Below, piece after piece: positions 45,000-56,992 of a stretch of DNA of 64,000 nt (its first letter is position 1; every line of letters starts with the position of its first letter). The DNA is from Mesostigma viride (taxonomy: Eukaryota; Streptophyta; Mesostigmatophyceae; Mesostigmatales; Mesostigmataceae). A program made the translations under genes and the position numbers. The stretch lies in NCBI GenBank assembly GCA_009746045.1, contig RPFO01000156.1, forward strand, positions 1,914,845 through 1,978,844, written 5' to 3'. The notes beneath the pieces are model-generated. The model saw only the letters and a list, made by a program, of their open reading frames with translations. It was not told where the DNA came from and made no database searches.

Positions 45000-46504
45000 C
45001 TCAAGGCGCCGCGCCCCCCTCAATCAAGGGCGGGCACGGTTGCCATTAAGCACTAGTACCGGCGCAACGCCGGGCCCCTTCTCTCTAGTCCTAAGTAACA
45101 ACAAGCACCTTACATGGTGTAGGTGACGTACGGTAGAGCTACGCTACAGGCGGCAGATCGGCCCCCTTGAGCCCGCCGCAACATAACTATAAAATGAGCA
45201 AATAGCTCAAAAAATAGGTGCTGAAGCTAAGGTCCATTGGAGTGCCTTCCTACCAGAGAAACAAGTTTATTACAGTAAGTGTGTGCAGGCTTTAATTGTT
45301 GAGCCTAGCCACACCCTCAAAATCATTGTACAAGTCATGGTCAAGTTAGGCAAGTTCACCATGCTGGGGCCCAGCACATGCCCCCTTGGTCCAATCTTGT
45401 CCCACATCTCCATCTCTGGCCACCTAGGCCGTTTCCAGCCCTGGTGGTAGGAACGCAACCACTTGGAATGCTGGGCTCTCGTTGGCATGATGATGCCCCC
45501 CTTCCCGCCCCCGTGTGGCCGCTACGGTTTCCCGGAGGACGCAGGGCGGAGCCACGTGCGTTCCCCTTATTAGAGGGGCGCATCCCACTTTAGGACTTAC
45601 GTCACCTGGGAACCTCTCCAGCTCACCCAACCACCAGCACCAGCCCACCGGCAAAGCCGCTGGGATTTCCCGAGGGTAGAGCCGCTGCCACCGGCTCTAT
45701 ATCCCCCCCATCGTGATGATAATGATGGCTGCGGACCTCCTAGCGCCAAGGCTCTCCATCGCCATGGTGTCACGCGCCTTGACGCAGCCGCAGCCGAGTC
45801 GAGCTTTATTATGGTATATAATGCATTTTCTTAAAACAACCCCCGACCCCACTGCTGGGTTCCATGCGCACTCCCCCTCAAGGGGGGCGCTGGCCTTTGG
45901 GCGCCTTTGGGCGAGCCCGCCGCCTTTGGGCGAGCGCAGCGGAGCCGTTTTCCAGCGCCCCCCGCGAGGGGAATTTTTTTTTTTAGGCTTGCCAGGCACC
46001 GTAGCATTTTTCAAACAAATTTTTATGAGTGCACATGAATTCCCACGATTTACCGCAGCTTCCCACCTCTCCCTTATCGCCAAAGGCAGAAGGGGCCTGC
46101 TCGCCGGAGCGCCGAGGGGGTACAGGGCGCCTGCCCCCCTCCCCATGCCGACAGGACTTCCCCGACCCACGGCAACCGCTGCCATAGGTGCATCACCTTT
46201 TTTCGCGCCGTCCTTTCGCAGGGCTCTCCGCCAAAATCCACCTTCTCTAATAACCGCCTTCCCTTTTCCCTGACTTTCGAAATTTAAGTCACTACGGGCT
46301 CCCAACAGGAGCCCGGCCGGCGCACCCCAGCGCCATGGGGGAACACCCTAGGACCAGCACTACAACCCTTCACCAATATTTCGAAAACGGTGGGTCACCT
46401 CTCCGTAACACGGGGAGGCTGGGAACGTCGACTTACATTGGGCGTAACAGCCATAGTGGCCGCAAAGCGGCCCCCCCAGCAGCCAGCCCACCTTTCCTCA
46501 CATT
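45000..46504. other. GC-rich block, possible organelle-derived DNA
   Basis: Composition changes sharply: clusters such as TTTGGGCG repeated three times at 45,892-45,935, GCCGGCGCAACGCCGGGCCC, and short GC hairpins (for example CGGGCTCC...GGAGCCCG at about 46,288-46,312). Such compact GC-clusters are typical of intergenic DNA in some algal organelle genomes. No organelle gene, tRNA or rRNA is recognisable, so the origin is a guess. Open frames on both strands are by-products of the composition. Confidence 0.35.
45224..45415. repeat. Dispersed repeat, partial copy
   Basis: Matches 106 onward at its left (GGTCCATTGGAGTGCCTTCC) and 19,560-19,690 at its right (GCCTAGCCACACCCTCAAAA). It interrupts the GC-rich block. 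Confidence 0.75.
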
Positions 46505-46556
46505 GGAAAGTTGCGAGCTGCAAAAAGGCCTCCCTACGTTCACCACACCACTCTAG
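46505..46556. repeat. Dispersed repeat, 3' fragment
   Basis: Matches the last about 50 bp of the family: GCTGCAAAAAGGCCTCCCTA then CGTTCACCACACCACTCT. It ends the GC-rich block, so the block is bounded on both sides by copies of this repeat. Confidence 0.8.
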
Positions 46557-48072
46557 TTAACGCCAAGCGCATTGGCGTGTTCCTGATTCGGCATATCTCT
46601 ACGATTCCAGCGGCACCGGAACGAGGTCATTCCGACAAGTATCAAGAAAGTTATGGCGTTCCGACTTCCCGGTCGCGCGCGAGCGCGAGCCGGCTGTTAT
46701 TCCAAGTCGTGCGTGAATATGTGCCGACGGCATATTGGGCCGACAGTAACTCCTGGGCTGACAGGAATTAGGTGCTGTACCTACGACGGTATTGGATTAA
46801 TACGTCGTACGCAGGAAATAAGAACCTTAACCTGTGCTCTGTTGGTACCGCAGGCTTAGTCCTGGACTATTGGGTGCAGACGCAATAATCACAGTGTGGG
46901 CTGTACTCTGTGGTCACTGTGTCTATATAGCAGACCTGCTGTACAGGATCTGGACGCTGTACAGGTTAGTATTAGTAGGAGAAACATAGGAAATGCCGCT
47001 TAGGCATGTTAGGGCTACCATCGTCAAGGCTATGCACATATTTACAAGGCTGGCCATGCTGGAGGGATGATGAAGACATATGAGGTGCGTGGCCACCCCT
47101 TTGTACTTTGTAAACATACTCTGCATGGTTTTGGTGCATGTTGGATGGCATATTAAGTGGCACTGTGGGGTTACTAACTTACTGAGTGGTCCTTAGCGCC
47201 TTGTCATGTGGTCATATAGGAAACCCATCAACTTGAGCAGTTCTTGTCGCAATGACCCCCCACATTGAGCATGCGTTGCCGTCAGCGTGCAAGAGTTGAT
47301 TATGTGTGCTTTGGTCAGTTTGCAGATGTCTTTGATGAAGAAGGAGGTGCTAGTGTGGCTAAATGGTTACTCTAATTTCCTTGTAGCGTCTACATGGGTG
47401 GCCGTCTTGGAATGGTTGTAACTTGGGCAGTTCTTGTCAGAATGGCGTCAAACCTTGAACATAGGAGGTACCATATGTGCAGAGAATGGTAGTATGTGGT
47501 TTGGCCAGTTTTCATGAGGCTTAGATGTATAAAGGGGTGTTAGTGTGGTTAAATACTAGCTAAAACCTCCCTTAGCTTCGTCACAGGTGGCAATCTAGGA
47601 ATATCCATCAAATAGGGCTGCGCTTGTCAGAATGACCTGAAAATTTGGGGCTGCATGTCCCCCAACCTCTAGTATTTGGGAATATATGATTTGGCCCTAT
47701 TCCATGTGTTTATGATTTGATAATTTTTTTTTTTCATTAAAAAAGTACCCTTTTTGCGGGAAAATCCATCAATGTGTGTAAACATGATTATTTTGTGCTC
47801 AAAATTAGGTAGCATTTCTCAAAAGTCAGGGAACTATATGGGAATATATGATTTGGTCCCAATATGTTTGCCCACTGCCCTAGGAAAAATGTGACTAGAA
47901 TAGCGTCTTTTTCTATTTTTAGCGCGTTACCGGTGCCCTGTGGGGGCTAGTACCCCCCCCAAGTGGCTGGAAATTTTTTTTTTTATCATATTAATGGTCC
48001 CCAATCATCATTGGATTTTTAGCACATGCATAGGTATGGTTTCCAGAAAAGTGCCCTTTAGGGGTGTCCCCT
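46557..48072. other. No gene; degenerate tandem repeats
   Basis: From about 47,215 to 47,700 three loosely similar units of 180-200 bp recur, each with a phrase like GCAGTTCTTGTCAGAATG followed by text on CCTTGAACATAGG or its variant, and ending near ATGATTTGGCC. Poly-T runs lie at 47,720 and 47,970. No protein-coding segment is supported. Confidence 0.5.
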
Positions 48073-48315
48073 CCCCTTAATATAACTCTGTCGGATAACC
48101 GGCGTGGGAATAAACTGACTGACTGACTAACCTAAAGTGCACGCTAATCCCCAGTAAACCTGTCAGCATGTGCATGGGAGACACATGTACGCGGTCAGTA
48201 CTCGATGACAAGTTTATATTGAGTTGTCCTCACCATTCACATTTATTGGCATTAATTAATTAACTACGCGGAGTCCCGGTGGGGAGCCGTGGAGCATGAT
48301 TGACACTGCACTCGG

Positions 48316-51300
48316 TTAGTTCTGGCATGGCGTAATCACACGGTACACCGCTCCATACATGCAGCCGGTCAACTGCTGGACGACATCACTCAGACGACCA
48401 CGTGGCTGGACGGTTTCCAAAAGGTCATCATACTCCACCCACTTGTCGCACCACCTGGTGGGGTCAGTGCTTGCAGGCACCAATGTGGTCCAGTGCTTAT
48501 AATACGCTCGCATGAGAATTGCAAGGCGCAGGTCCACTGTGCGTTTAGACATGGCACCGTCTTCATCCACATTAATTCCACATTGAAAGCGACGGGCAAA
48601 GGAGGCCCACTGTACTCGTCCAAGGGGGTATGCTTCAGCCCATGGAGCCTGGTAAACACCAGGTATGCGGGGTTGCCTTTAAAGACACGCTGCCTCAGGC
48701 ACGGTTCCGGTCCCAAGCTTTTACACCGTGCGACTTTGTGGATGCTTATATAGCCTTCCAGGCAGACAGCCCGCATGTTGGCCAACAAACCGGCGTTGTC
48801 CATGAGGCGTGCCAGTACGGAACTGTGCCCCCTTTCTAGGTCGATTGGATGCGGGGGTTCACAATCTTCTTTTTCCGAAGCGCGTGCGACACACTTGTAG
48901 GGTGTAAAGGTAGGCTGGCACCCCTTCAAATGTACAAGAAGTACCGACAATGCTTCATGGACGGACCCCCGCCCTCCCACTTTAATCGGCAGCTCACGCA
49001 CCCGGGCGACTTTGGAAAGCTGATCAAACAGCATGTTCCGCCATTTAGTCATCATGTCCAGCCTACCAGCACTCCGGTAGAACATCAATTTCATGAGAAT
49101 CCAGCCGATCCGGCAAATATCCGGGGTATGTGGCACACCAGGCGGACGTGTCACGAGGAATGACAGTCCTGGGGCGCCAAGTGTTTGCAAGACAAACAAG
49201 ATGGTAAAAAAAATCACGTCAACTGCTGCATCTAAGAAGCAACAGTTGCCTTCGTTTTTCATAACGCGTTGATGCTCGCCTGTTACGACCAAGTCTTGCT
49301 CCGCCATAAACCTGGCACCCTGCTGGCAAGGCGTGCACGGGGCATCATCACCCACCACCTTCAGCAGTGGCGCGGGATCCCTTGGTTTTCGCTTTCGCTT
49401 CCCCCCCGCAGCCGCAGCCGCAGCCTCAGCCGCAGCCTCAGCCGCATCCGCCTCAGCATCCACGTCTATGAATGCGTGAGGCCCCGTACGTGCCTGCTCC
49501 TCGGTTGGGCGCTTCTCAGCACTGTCCACCTCCTCCGCATCTTCAGAAACTGTCCACCCATCATTGCTGGCCGCGACCCCGCCCCCGCTGCCCGCGGCCT
49601 CACCCCCGCTGCCCCGCCCACCACCGCCGTGGCGGCCTCATCCCGGCTGCCCCCGCCCACCACCGCCGTGGCGGCCTCACCCCCGCTGCCCCCGCCCACC
49701 ACCGGCGTGGCGGCCTCGTCCCCGCTGCCCCCGCCCACCGGCGCCGTGGCGGCCTCACCCCCGCTGCCCCCGCCCACCACCGGCGTGGCGGCCTCGTCCC
49801 CGCTGCCCCCGCCCACCACCGCCGTGGCGGCCTCATCCCGGCTGCCCCCGCCCACCACCGCCGTGGCGGCCTCACCCCCGCTGCCCCCGCCCACCACCGG
49901 CGTGGCGGCCTCGTCCCCGCTGCCCCGCCCACCGGCGCCGTGGCGGCCTCACCCCCGCTGCCCCCGCCCACCACCGGCGTGGCGGCCTCGTCCCCGCTGC
50001 CCCGCCCACCACCGCCGTGGCGGCCTCGTCCCCGCTGCCCCGATTGGCTGCTGATGCCACGCGCATGAGCTGCAACACACAGTGCCGATCACACACATCA
50101 CCAGGCAGATTATTGCTGTAAATAAGCCCGGTGTGCCAAGGCCGTGGACATCCTAACAATGGAGATGCTCAGATAAGACGTTACTGCTTGAACACAACAA
50201 ACAACCCGATAAACAGGTAAACTCAGTGCAAAATAACAGGAGCCCTACCTGCGCGAGTATCTGGTTGGTCACGACTGCCTGCGCCAGATTACCCGCTGCA
50301 ACGGGGTCTTTAAGGATTGGCGCCGCACTTGCTGTCACGCCTTGCAAAGCCTCTAGCGCAGCTCGAAGCAGATGTTGCGCCTCATTTGCTACCTCGTAGC
50401 CAGCACGGGCAGCACTGTCCGCATGTGGGAGGCTTGATAAGCCCCCTGAGAGAGCCAAGGACGGCATTGGGGGGAGGCGGAGGTTAGGGGCGGGGGAAGG
50501 ACTGCGAGCTGACCCTGCGTCGCTGGTTGCCGTGTATTACCCCCAGACGCAACCGGCGCTGCACCTTCAGCCTCTTTCTGCTCATCAGCAGACGATGTTG
50601 AGGCTCCAAGCTTCCGCAGCTTTGCATCGCGCTCACTCTTGACAGGCCACACCTTTGCAGCGCGCTTATTCTGGTGCTCATTCAGTCGTCGATGCTGCGT
50701 ACAAACGGCATCCATGTACATTGAAGCAGCATGAAACCAGGAACACCCCATGCCACAAATTCAGAGACGTCACCCATGTGCCTCGGCCGGTTGGTTCAAG
50801 GCCTAGCATTCTACCTGCAATGCATCCAACAGAAAGCAACAACATTGTAGCTACATTACAGGGAAAACCTTACGGCGGCCGTGCATGCGTTGACGTCCCA
50901 CGTATCGCCAGCCAGCTTCTTCAGGTCATCCTTGCGCCTGTGTAACTCCTGTTTCGTGTGTAAGGTAACGACGAGCCTCTCAACGGGAGAGCCCTCAAAA
51001 TCTCTGGACAGACTGACGAAGTCATTCGGTGTCTTGCCATTGTTCACCTGCGCTCCGTGCACGTGCATCCCGGCCCGCGTACGTCCAAAGCATGGATGCC
51101 AGCCACCAGATTGGGTTGTCAACAACCGCCGAAAAGCATCAGGTGCATGTTGGCCCCAAAAAAACAAAAAGGGCATGGCGCCCGGCCACGCATCACCTGC
51201 CTGCATAACGCCAGGGACAACGACCTTGTCTCCGTAATATGCCCAGCCGCGTAACATGAAATTATACCCGCCAACTGCGTAACCGTCTACTGTACTTACC

Positions 51301-51377
51301 GGCTCACGCAATGTCGAGCGCATGGTGGCCAGTGTGTCCTTCACTCTCTCCGCCGACGTAGCCAAGCCGTCTGCCAT
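48316..51377 (-). pseudogene. Left-arm large protein with USP-like domain, frameshifted
   Basis: Mirror of the gene at 55,195-60,018. Exons on the minus strand: MADGLATSAERV (51,377 down to about 50,875), RRLNEHQNKRAAKVWPVKSE (about 50,690-50,248), and LMRVAS plus minisatellite plus protease-like domain (about 50,070-48,316). The protease-like part is uninterrupted here: GNCCFLDAAVDVIFF at about 49,240, then the His region KHWTTLV at about 48,490. One A is missing at about 48,573 (GGAATTA against GGAAATTA in the right arm), so the Cys and His boxes are in different frames. Otherwise intact. Confidence 0.65.
49575..50045. repeat. Coding minisatellite, left arm
   Basis: About ten units of 42-45 bp (CCGCCGTGGCGGCCTC... 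on the plus strand), encoding GGGSGDEAATPVV-type units on the minus strand. Three unit types alternate (ending AVV, PVV and APV). Some units have one base less, which throws the frame into RPPRRWWAG-type text. Confidence 0.92.
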
Positions 51378-51459
51378 CGCTGCCGTTCGTTCAACTTTCC
51401 GACCACCTACGTCAAAACATCATTTTTTCAAGGATGGTAATTCATCCTCAAGTCCGCCT

Positions 51460-51790
51460 GTAAGTGGGTGCACACGGGTGTACACTCCGGGTGTACACCG
51501 GTGTACACGCCGGGTGCACTTCGGTCTACTGCCACACGCTACAGTAAGGCCCTGTATGCACTGTATGTAGTGGCGTGACCCACAACGACGTTGTGGATCA
51601 CGCCACTACATAACATATGTACAGTATGCAAGCGCCGACACTTGAGCGTGGCGGTGGGCCGAAGTGTAGCGTGACCCACAACGTCGTTGTGGGTCACGCT
51701 CCACTTCGGTCTGCACTCCCGGGTGCACACGGGTGTACACTCCGGGTGTACACTCCGGGTATACATGCCGGGTGTACACGGTGAAGAGGC
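51460..51790. repeat. Palindrome cluster, left arm
   Basis: Two 47-bp near-perfect palindromes, 51,565-51,611 and 51,661-51,707, share the core GTGACCCACAACG-N-CGTTGTGGGTCAC. They sit between GTGTACAC-rich stretches (51,467-51,515 and 51,722-51,780). The cluster lies between the divergent transposase and large-protein genes and may be regulatory or transposase-binding; that role is inference. Confidence 0.85.
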
Positions 51791-52000
51791 GCGACAAGTT
51801 GCGCACTGGCCCCCTTGCGCCGTCCTACAGTACTCCTTATGTACGCAAGTCGGTAGATTGCGTACCTAATGAGACGGCAATTTTCAAATTGCGAGGCGCG
51901 ACAAGTGCGCACTTGCGCCCTTGCGCCGTCCTACAGTACTACTTATGTACGCAAGTCGGTAGATTGCGTACCTAATGAGACGGCAATTTCAAATTGCGAG
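51780..52000. repeat. Tandem 120-bp duplication, left arm
   Basis: The segment GAGGCGCGACAAGTTGCGCAC...GAGACGGCAATTTTCAAATTGC is present twice in tandem (51,784-51,892 and 51,892-52,000). The mirrored pair is in the right arm at 54,575-54,793. Confidence 0.85.
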
Positions 52001-52288
52001 GCGCCAGATCCAGGCCCGACGCCGATTTGCGAATGGTCAGATTCGCAACACTGACTAACCCGCGCGTCCGATGCCCGCGAAACGTCAACTCAGCCACGTG
52101 TAGGTCGGCAAATATCTGGCAAAGTCGGTGCAAATTGAGTTTGGCGCCCAAATTTGCATATAAAAAAGAGCATCGGTCGTCCTGTGGCACATCCACCACC
52201 AACCTGACCTGCGCACAACCCAAGTGTGCGCACCATCCATACTGTACACGTGTGCCCACCACGAGGGCTGGCGCCATAGCCACGCCCC

Positions 52289-52730
52289 ATGACTAACTTC
52301 ACAGGCAAAGAAAGTGGGGCTAAACCACGGCGGAGACAGCCGCAGCTGTGCGCGCGCGTTCCGGCCAAGAGTGACAATGTTTTGCCCACCGCTGACGACA
52401 AGGCGGCGCCCATCCTGGAGCCACCCAAGACAAAGCTGGTCACGCTCGTGAGCGCGAAGCAGAAAGTTGTCGCAGTCACGTGTATCGAACAGGGAACTAC
52501 CACGCCGTCGGCCGTCGCCAAGCAATATGGAGTGAGCACTTCGACCGTCTGCCGGTGGCTGGAATCTGAGACGAAGGCGAAGATCCGTGCCATGGCTGAT
52601 GACCCAAACCTGAAAAACCACTCGGGCCGAGGGTTGGTGCCCGGCAAACAACGAGAAGGCCGCTTTCCATTAATGGAGGCGGATTTGAGGGACTGGATCG
52701 TCAGCCAGAAGAGAGCCCCTGTGCTTGCGT
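52289..52730 (+). pseudogene. Transposase exon 1 (HTH), orphan left-arm copy
   Basis: Identical in reading to the exon at 53,846-54,287: a Lys/Arg-rich N-terminus, then SAKQKVVAVTCIEQG and SAVAKQYGVSTSTVCRWLE (helix-turn-helix, pipsqueak/CENP-B type) and a second HTH start, REGRFPLMEADLRDWIVSQK. It ends at CTTGC|GTAAGT. The next exon starts after TTGCAG at 52,900 but runs only about 21 bp before the arm ends, so no catalytic domain follows. Confidence 0.8.
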
Positions 52731-52987
52731 AAGTTTGCATGCTTTCCTTGTTCTTCGTTTTGCTGAAAACACTCATGGGTAGTTTCTGTCTTTAAACAGC
52801 GGCATGTGTATTTGGTGAACATTCGAAGGAGCGCAAAAGCTTGCTGATTGTCGCCCTCTCATTGCTTGCGTGCCTGTTTTTCCCAATCGTATTGCAGCGT
52901 CGTCAAAGCACAGGCCAAGATGCACATGCACTGAAACGAAACAAGCCAAAGAAAATTGGGGTAATAAGGAAGGAAAGACATGCCCAC

Positions 52988-54287
52988 CTGAACAGCGAGG
53001 TTGTCCAAGAACAAGAGGACGTCACGCTTGCCGTACTTGGCGTAGAACTTCTTCAAAAAGGCTTCAAACAGTTGCAACCACACCTCCGGGGCGTGGTCGC
53101 TGAACCAGGCGGAGGCCTGAAAGGTGACAACCGCCTCAGGCATGTACTGGTTGGTCTCGTAAGCCATACGAGCCACGTTCTTACCCGCGCCGGGGAAGAT
53201 GATGAGGGGGGGGGGCATGTCAGCCAGCCAGTTCTCGTCAAAGGGGGAGTGGGGGGCGGTGGTCAGGCAAACGGTAACTGCCCGGTGCTTGTAATCCACC
53301 TTCTTGGTGCCCATGTTCACGTGGGACGCCCCTTTCTCCGCGAAGCACTTGCCCTTCATGTTCCTCAAGGCAAGGCCCACCTGGTCCATGTTAAACCAAA
53401 ACGTGCCGGTAGCGGGGCCGATGGGGAAACGCCCCCAATATGGGTCCCTGAGCGCCCTCAAGCCGCTGTTCAAACCGGCCACGATGAGCCCGGAATGAAA
53501 CTGCTGCAACGCGGGCAACGCCTCCTCCATGGTGACATTGCGGTGGTTGCTCGCCACCCGCGTGACAAGGCCCCGTCGGCACGCGAACTCGCGGGCCCAC
53601 GTGTCGGAGTACGCAAAGCCCATCCCCGCGGTCGGGTAATGTTTAGCCATCAAGATCTTGGCCTGTGCTTTGACGACGCTGCAATACGATTGGGAAAAAC
53701 AGGCACGCAAGCAATGAGAGGGCGACAATCAGCAAGCTTTTGCGCTCCTTCGAATGTTCACCAAATACACATGCCGCTGTTTAAAGACAGAAACTACCCA
53801 TGAGTGTTTTCAGCAAAACGAAGAACAAGGAAAGCATGCAAACTTACGCAAGCACAGGGGCTCTCTTCTGGCTGACGATCCAGTCCCTCAAATCCGCCTC
53901 CATTAATGGAAAGCGGCCTTCTCGTTGTTTGCCGGGCACCAACCCTCGGCCCGAGTGGTTTTTCAGGTTTGGGTCATCAGCCATGGCACGGATCTTCGCC
54001 TTCGTCTCAGATTCCAGCCACCGGCAGACGGTCGAAGTGCTCACTCCATATTGCTTGGCGACGGCCGACGGCGTGGTAGTTCCCTGTTCGATACACGTGA
54101 CTGCGACAACTTTCTGCTTCGCGCTCACGAGCGTGACCAGCTTTGTCTTGGGTGGCTCCAGGATGGGCGCCGCCTTGTCGTCAGCGGTGGGCAAAACATT
54201 GTCACTCTTGGCCGGAACGCGCGCGCACAGCTGCGGCTGTCTCCGCCGTGGTTTAGCCCCACTTTCTTTGCCTGTGAAGTTAGTCAT
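52988..54287 (-). pseudogene. Pogo/CENP-B-type DDE transposase, 3' truncated
   Basis: Exon 1 (54,287-53,846) gives the two HTH motifs described for the left-arm copy. After GTAAGT and an intron of about 167 bp, exon 2 (53,678-52,988) reads VVKAQAKILMAKHYP, then the core: TFWFNMDQVG (first Asp), PPPLIIFPGAG, QASAWFSDHAPEVWLQLFEA, and DVLLFLDNLAVQ (second Asp). This matches the DDE_1 fold of pogo/Tigger transposases, which cut and paste DNA between inverted ends. After CAG|GTGGGC a further exon with the third acidic residue should follow, but the palindrome breakpoint at 52,920 comes first, so the gene is incomplete. Confidence 0.75.
53844..54287 (-). CDS. Transposase exon 1, right arm
   Basis: ATG at 54,287 in CCCATGACTAACTTC context, 147 codons open, of which the last two lie beyond the splice donor. 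It encodes the DNA-binding part of the transposase. Upstream, divergent, lies the large-protein gene with the palindrome cluster between. Confidence 0.75.
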   Translation of the reverse strand: MTNFTGKESGAKPRRRQPQLCARVPAKSDNVLPTADDKAAPILEPPKTKLVTLVSAKQKVVAVTCIEQGTTTPSAVAKQYGVSTSTVCRWLESETKAKIRAMADDPNLKNHSGRGLVPGKQREGRFPLMEADLRDWIVSQKRAPVLA

Positions 54288-54574
54288 GGGGCGTGGCTAT
54301 GGCGCCAGCCCTCGTGGTGGGCACACGTGTACAGTATGGATGGTGCGCACACTTGGGTTGTGCGCAGGTCAGGTTGGTGGTGGATGTGCCACAGGACGAC
54401 CGATGCTCTTTTTTATATGCAAATTTGGGCGCCAAACTCAATTTGCACCGACTTTGCCAGATATTTGCCGACCTACACGTGGCTGAGTTGACGTTTCGCG
54501 GGCATCGGACGCGCGGGTTAGTCAGTGTTGCGAATCTGACCATTCGCAAATCGGCGTCGGGCCTGGATCTGGCG

Positions 54575-55130
54575 CCTCGCAATTTGAAATTGCCGTCTCA
54601 TTAGGTACGCAATCTACCGACTTGCGTACATAAGTAGTACTGTAGGACGGCGCAAGGGCGCAAGTGCGCACTTGTCGCGCCTCGCAATTTGAAAATTGCC
54701 GTCTCATTAGGTACGCAATCTACCGACTTGCGTACATAAGGAGTACTGTAGGACGGCGCAAGGGGGCCAGTGCGCAACTTGTCGCGCCTCTTCACCGTGT
54801 ACACCCGGCATGTATACCCGGAGTGTACACCCGGAGTGTACACCCGTGTGCACCCGGGAGTGCAGACCGAAGTGGAGCGTGACCCACAACGACGTTGTGG
54901 GTCACGCTACACTTCGGCCCACCGCCACGCTCAAGTGTCGGCGCTTGCATACTGTACATATGTTATGTAGTGGCGTGATCCACAACGTCGTTGTGGGTCA
55001 CGCCACTACATACAGTGCATACAGGGCCCTTAGCGTGTGGCAGTAGACCGAAGTGCACCCGGCGTGTACACCGGTGTACACCCGGAGTGTACACCCGTGT
55101 GCACCCACTTACAGGCGGACTTGAGGATGA
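54575..55130. repeat. Tandem duplication and palindrome cluster, right arm
   Basis: Mirror of 51,460-52,000: the 110-120 bp tandem pair at 54,575-54,793, GTGTACAC-rich stretches, and the two 47-bp palindromes at about 54,869-54,915 and 54,965-55,011. Confidence 0.85.
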
Positions 55131-56519
55131 ATTACCATCCTTGAAAAAATGATGTTTTGACGTAGGTGGTCGGAAAGTTGCACGAACGGCAGCGATGGCA
55201 GACGGCTTGGCTACGTCGGCGGAGAGAGTGAAGGACACACTGGCCACCATGCGCTCGACATTGCGTGAGCCGGTAAGTACAGTAGACGGTTACGCAGTTG
55301 GCGGGTATAATTTCATGTTACGCGGCTGGGCATATTACGGAGACAAGGTCGTTGTCCCTGGCGTTATGCAGGCAGGTGATGCGTGGCCGGGCGCCATGCC
55401 CTTTTTGTTTTTTTTGGGCCAACATGCACCTGATGCTTTTCGGCGGTTGTTGACAACCCAATCTGGTGGCTGGCATCCATGCTTTGGACGTACGCGGGCC
55501 GGGATGCACGTGCACGGAGCGCAGGTGAACAATTGCAAGACACCGAATGACTTCGTCAGTCTGTCCAGAGATTTTGAGGGCTCTCCCGTTGAGAGGCTCG
55601 TCGTTACCTTACACACGAAACAGGAGTTACACAGGCGCAAGGATGACCTGAAGAAGCTGGCTGGCGATACGTGGGACGTCAACGCATGCACGGCCGCCGT
55701 AAGGTTTTCCCTGTAATGTAGCTACAATGTTGTTGCTTTCTGTTGGATGCATTGCAGGTAGAATGCTAGGCCTTGAACCAACCGGCCGAGGCACATGGGT
55801 GACGTCTCTGAATTTGTGGCATGGGGTGTTCCTGGTTTCATGCTGCTTCAATGTACATGGATGCCGTTTGTACGCAGCATCGACGACTGAATGAGCACCA
55901 GAATAAGCGCGCTGCAAAGGTGTGGCCTGTCAAGAGTGAGCGCGATGCAAAGCTGCGGAAGCTTGGAGCCTCAACATCGTCTGCTGATGAGCAGAAAGAG
56001 GCTGAAGGTGCAGCGCCGGTTGCGTCTGGGGGTAATACACGGCAACCAGCGACGCAGGGTCAGCTCGCAGTCCTTCCCCCGCCCCTAACCTCCGCCTCCC
56101 CCCCAATGCCGTCCTTGGCTCTCTCAGGGGGCTTATCAAGCCTCCCACATGCGGACAGTGCTGCCCGTGCTGGCTACGAGGTAGCAAATGAGGCGCAACA
56201 TCTGCTTCGAGCTGCGCTAGAGGCTTTGCAAGGCGTGACAGCAAGTGCGGCGCCAATCCTTAAAGACCCCGTTGCAGCGGGTAATCTGGCGCAGGCAGTC
56301 GTGACCAACCAGATACTCGCGCAGGTAGGGCTCCTGTTATTTTGCACTGAGTTTACCTGTTTATCGGGTTGTTTGTTGTGTTCAAGCAGTAACGTCTTAT
56401 CTGAGCATCTCCATTGTTAGGATGTCCACGGCCTTGGCACACCGGGCTTATTTACAGCAATAATCTGCCTGGTGATGTGTGTGATCGGCACTGTGTGTTG
56501 CAGCTCATGCGCGTGGCAT

Positions 56520-56992
56520 CAGCAGCCAATCGGGGCAGCGGGGACGAGGCCGCCACGGCGGTGGTGGGCGGGGGCAGCGGGGACGAGGCCGCCACGCCGG
56601 TGGTGGGCGGGGGCAGCGGGGGTGAGGCCGCCACGGCGCCGGTGGGCGGGGCAGCGGGGACGAGGCCGCCACGCCGGTGGTGGGCGGGGGCAGCGGGGGT
56701 GAGGCCGCCACGGCGGTGGTGGGCGGGGGCAGCCGGGATGAGGCCGCCACGGCGGTGGTGGGCGGGGGCAGCGGGGACGAGGCCGCCACGCCGGTGGTGG
56801 GCGGGGGCAGCGGGGGTGAGGCCGCCACGGCGCCGGTGGGCGGGGGCAGCGGGGACGAGGCCGCCACGCCGGTGGTGGGCGGGGGCAGCGGGGGTGAGGC
56901 CGCCACGGCGGTGGTGGGCGGGGGCAGCCGGGATGAGGCCGCCACGGCGGTGGTGGGCGGGGGCAGCGGGGGTGAGGCCGCGGGCAGCGGGG
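56520..56992. repeat. Coding minisatellite, right arm
   Basis: Mirror of 49,575-50,045 with the same unit order and nearly the same length, so the array has not changed in copy number since the arms were formed. Confidence 0.92.

Noticed and set aside
45697-46305. Two overlapping frames of about 190-200 aa on opposite strands
   Set aside because: GC-rich composition alone explains both; neither has a motif.
49269-50121. Long Pro/Arg-rich plus-strand frames
   Set aside because: They are the antisense and shifted frames of the coding minisatellite; the minus-strand frame joins to the conserved protease-like domain. The same applies to the minus-strand frames at 56,452-57,303.
52841-53803. 320-aa plus-strand frame over the palindrome centre
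   Set aside because: It is the antisense of the DDE transposase exon, which has recognisable catalytic motifs and splice sites on the minus strand.
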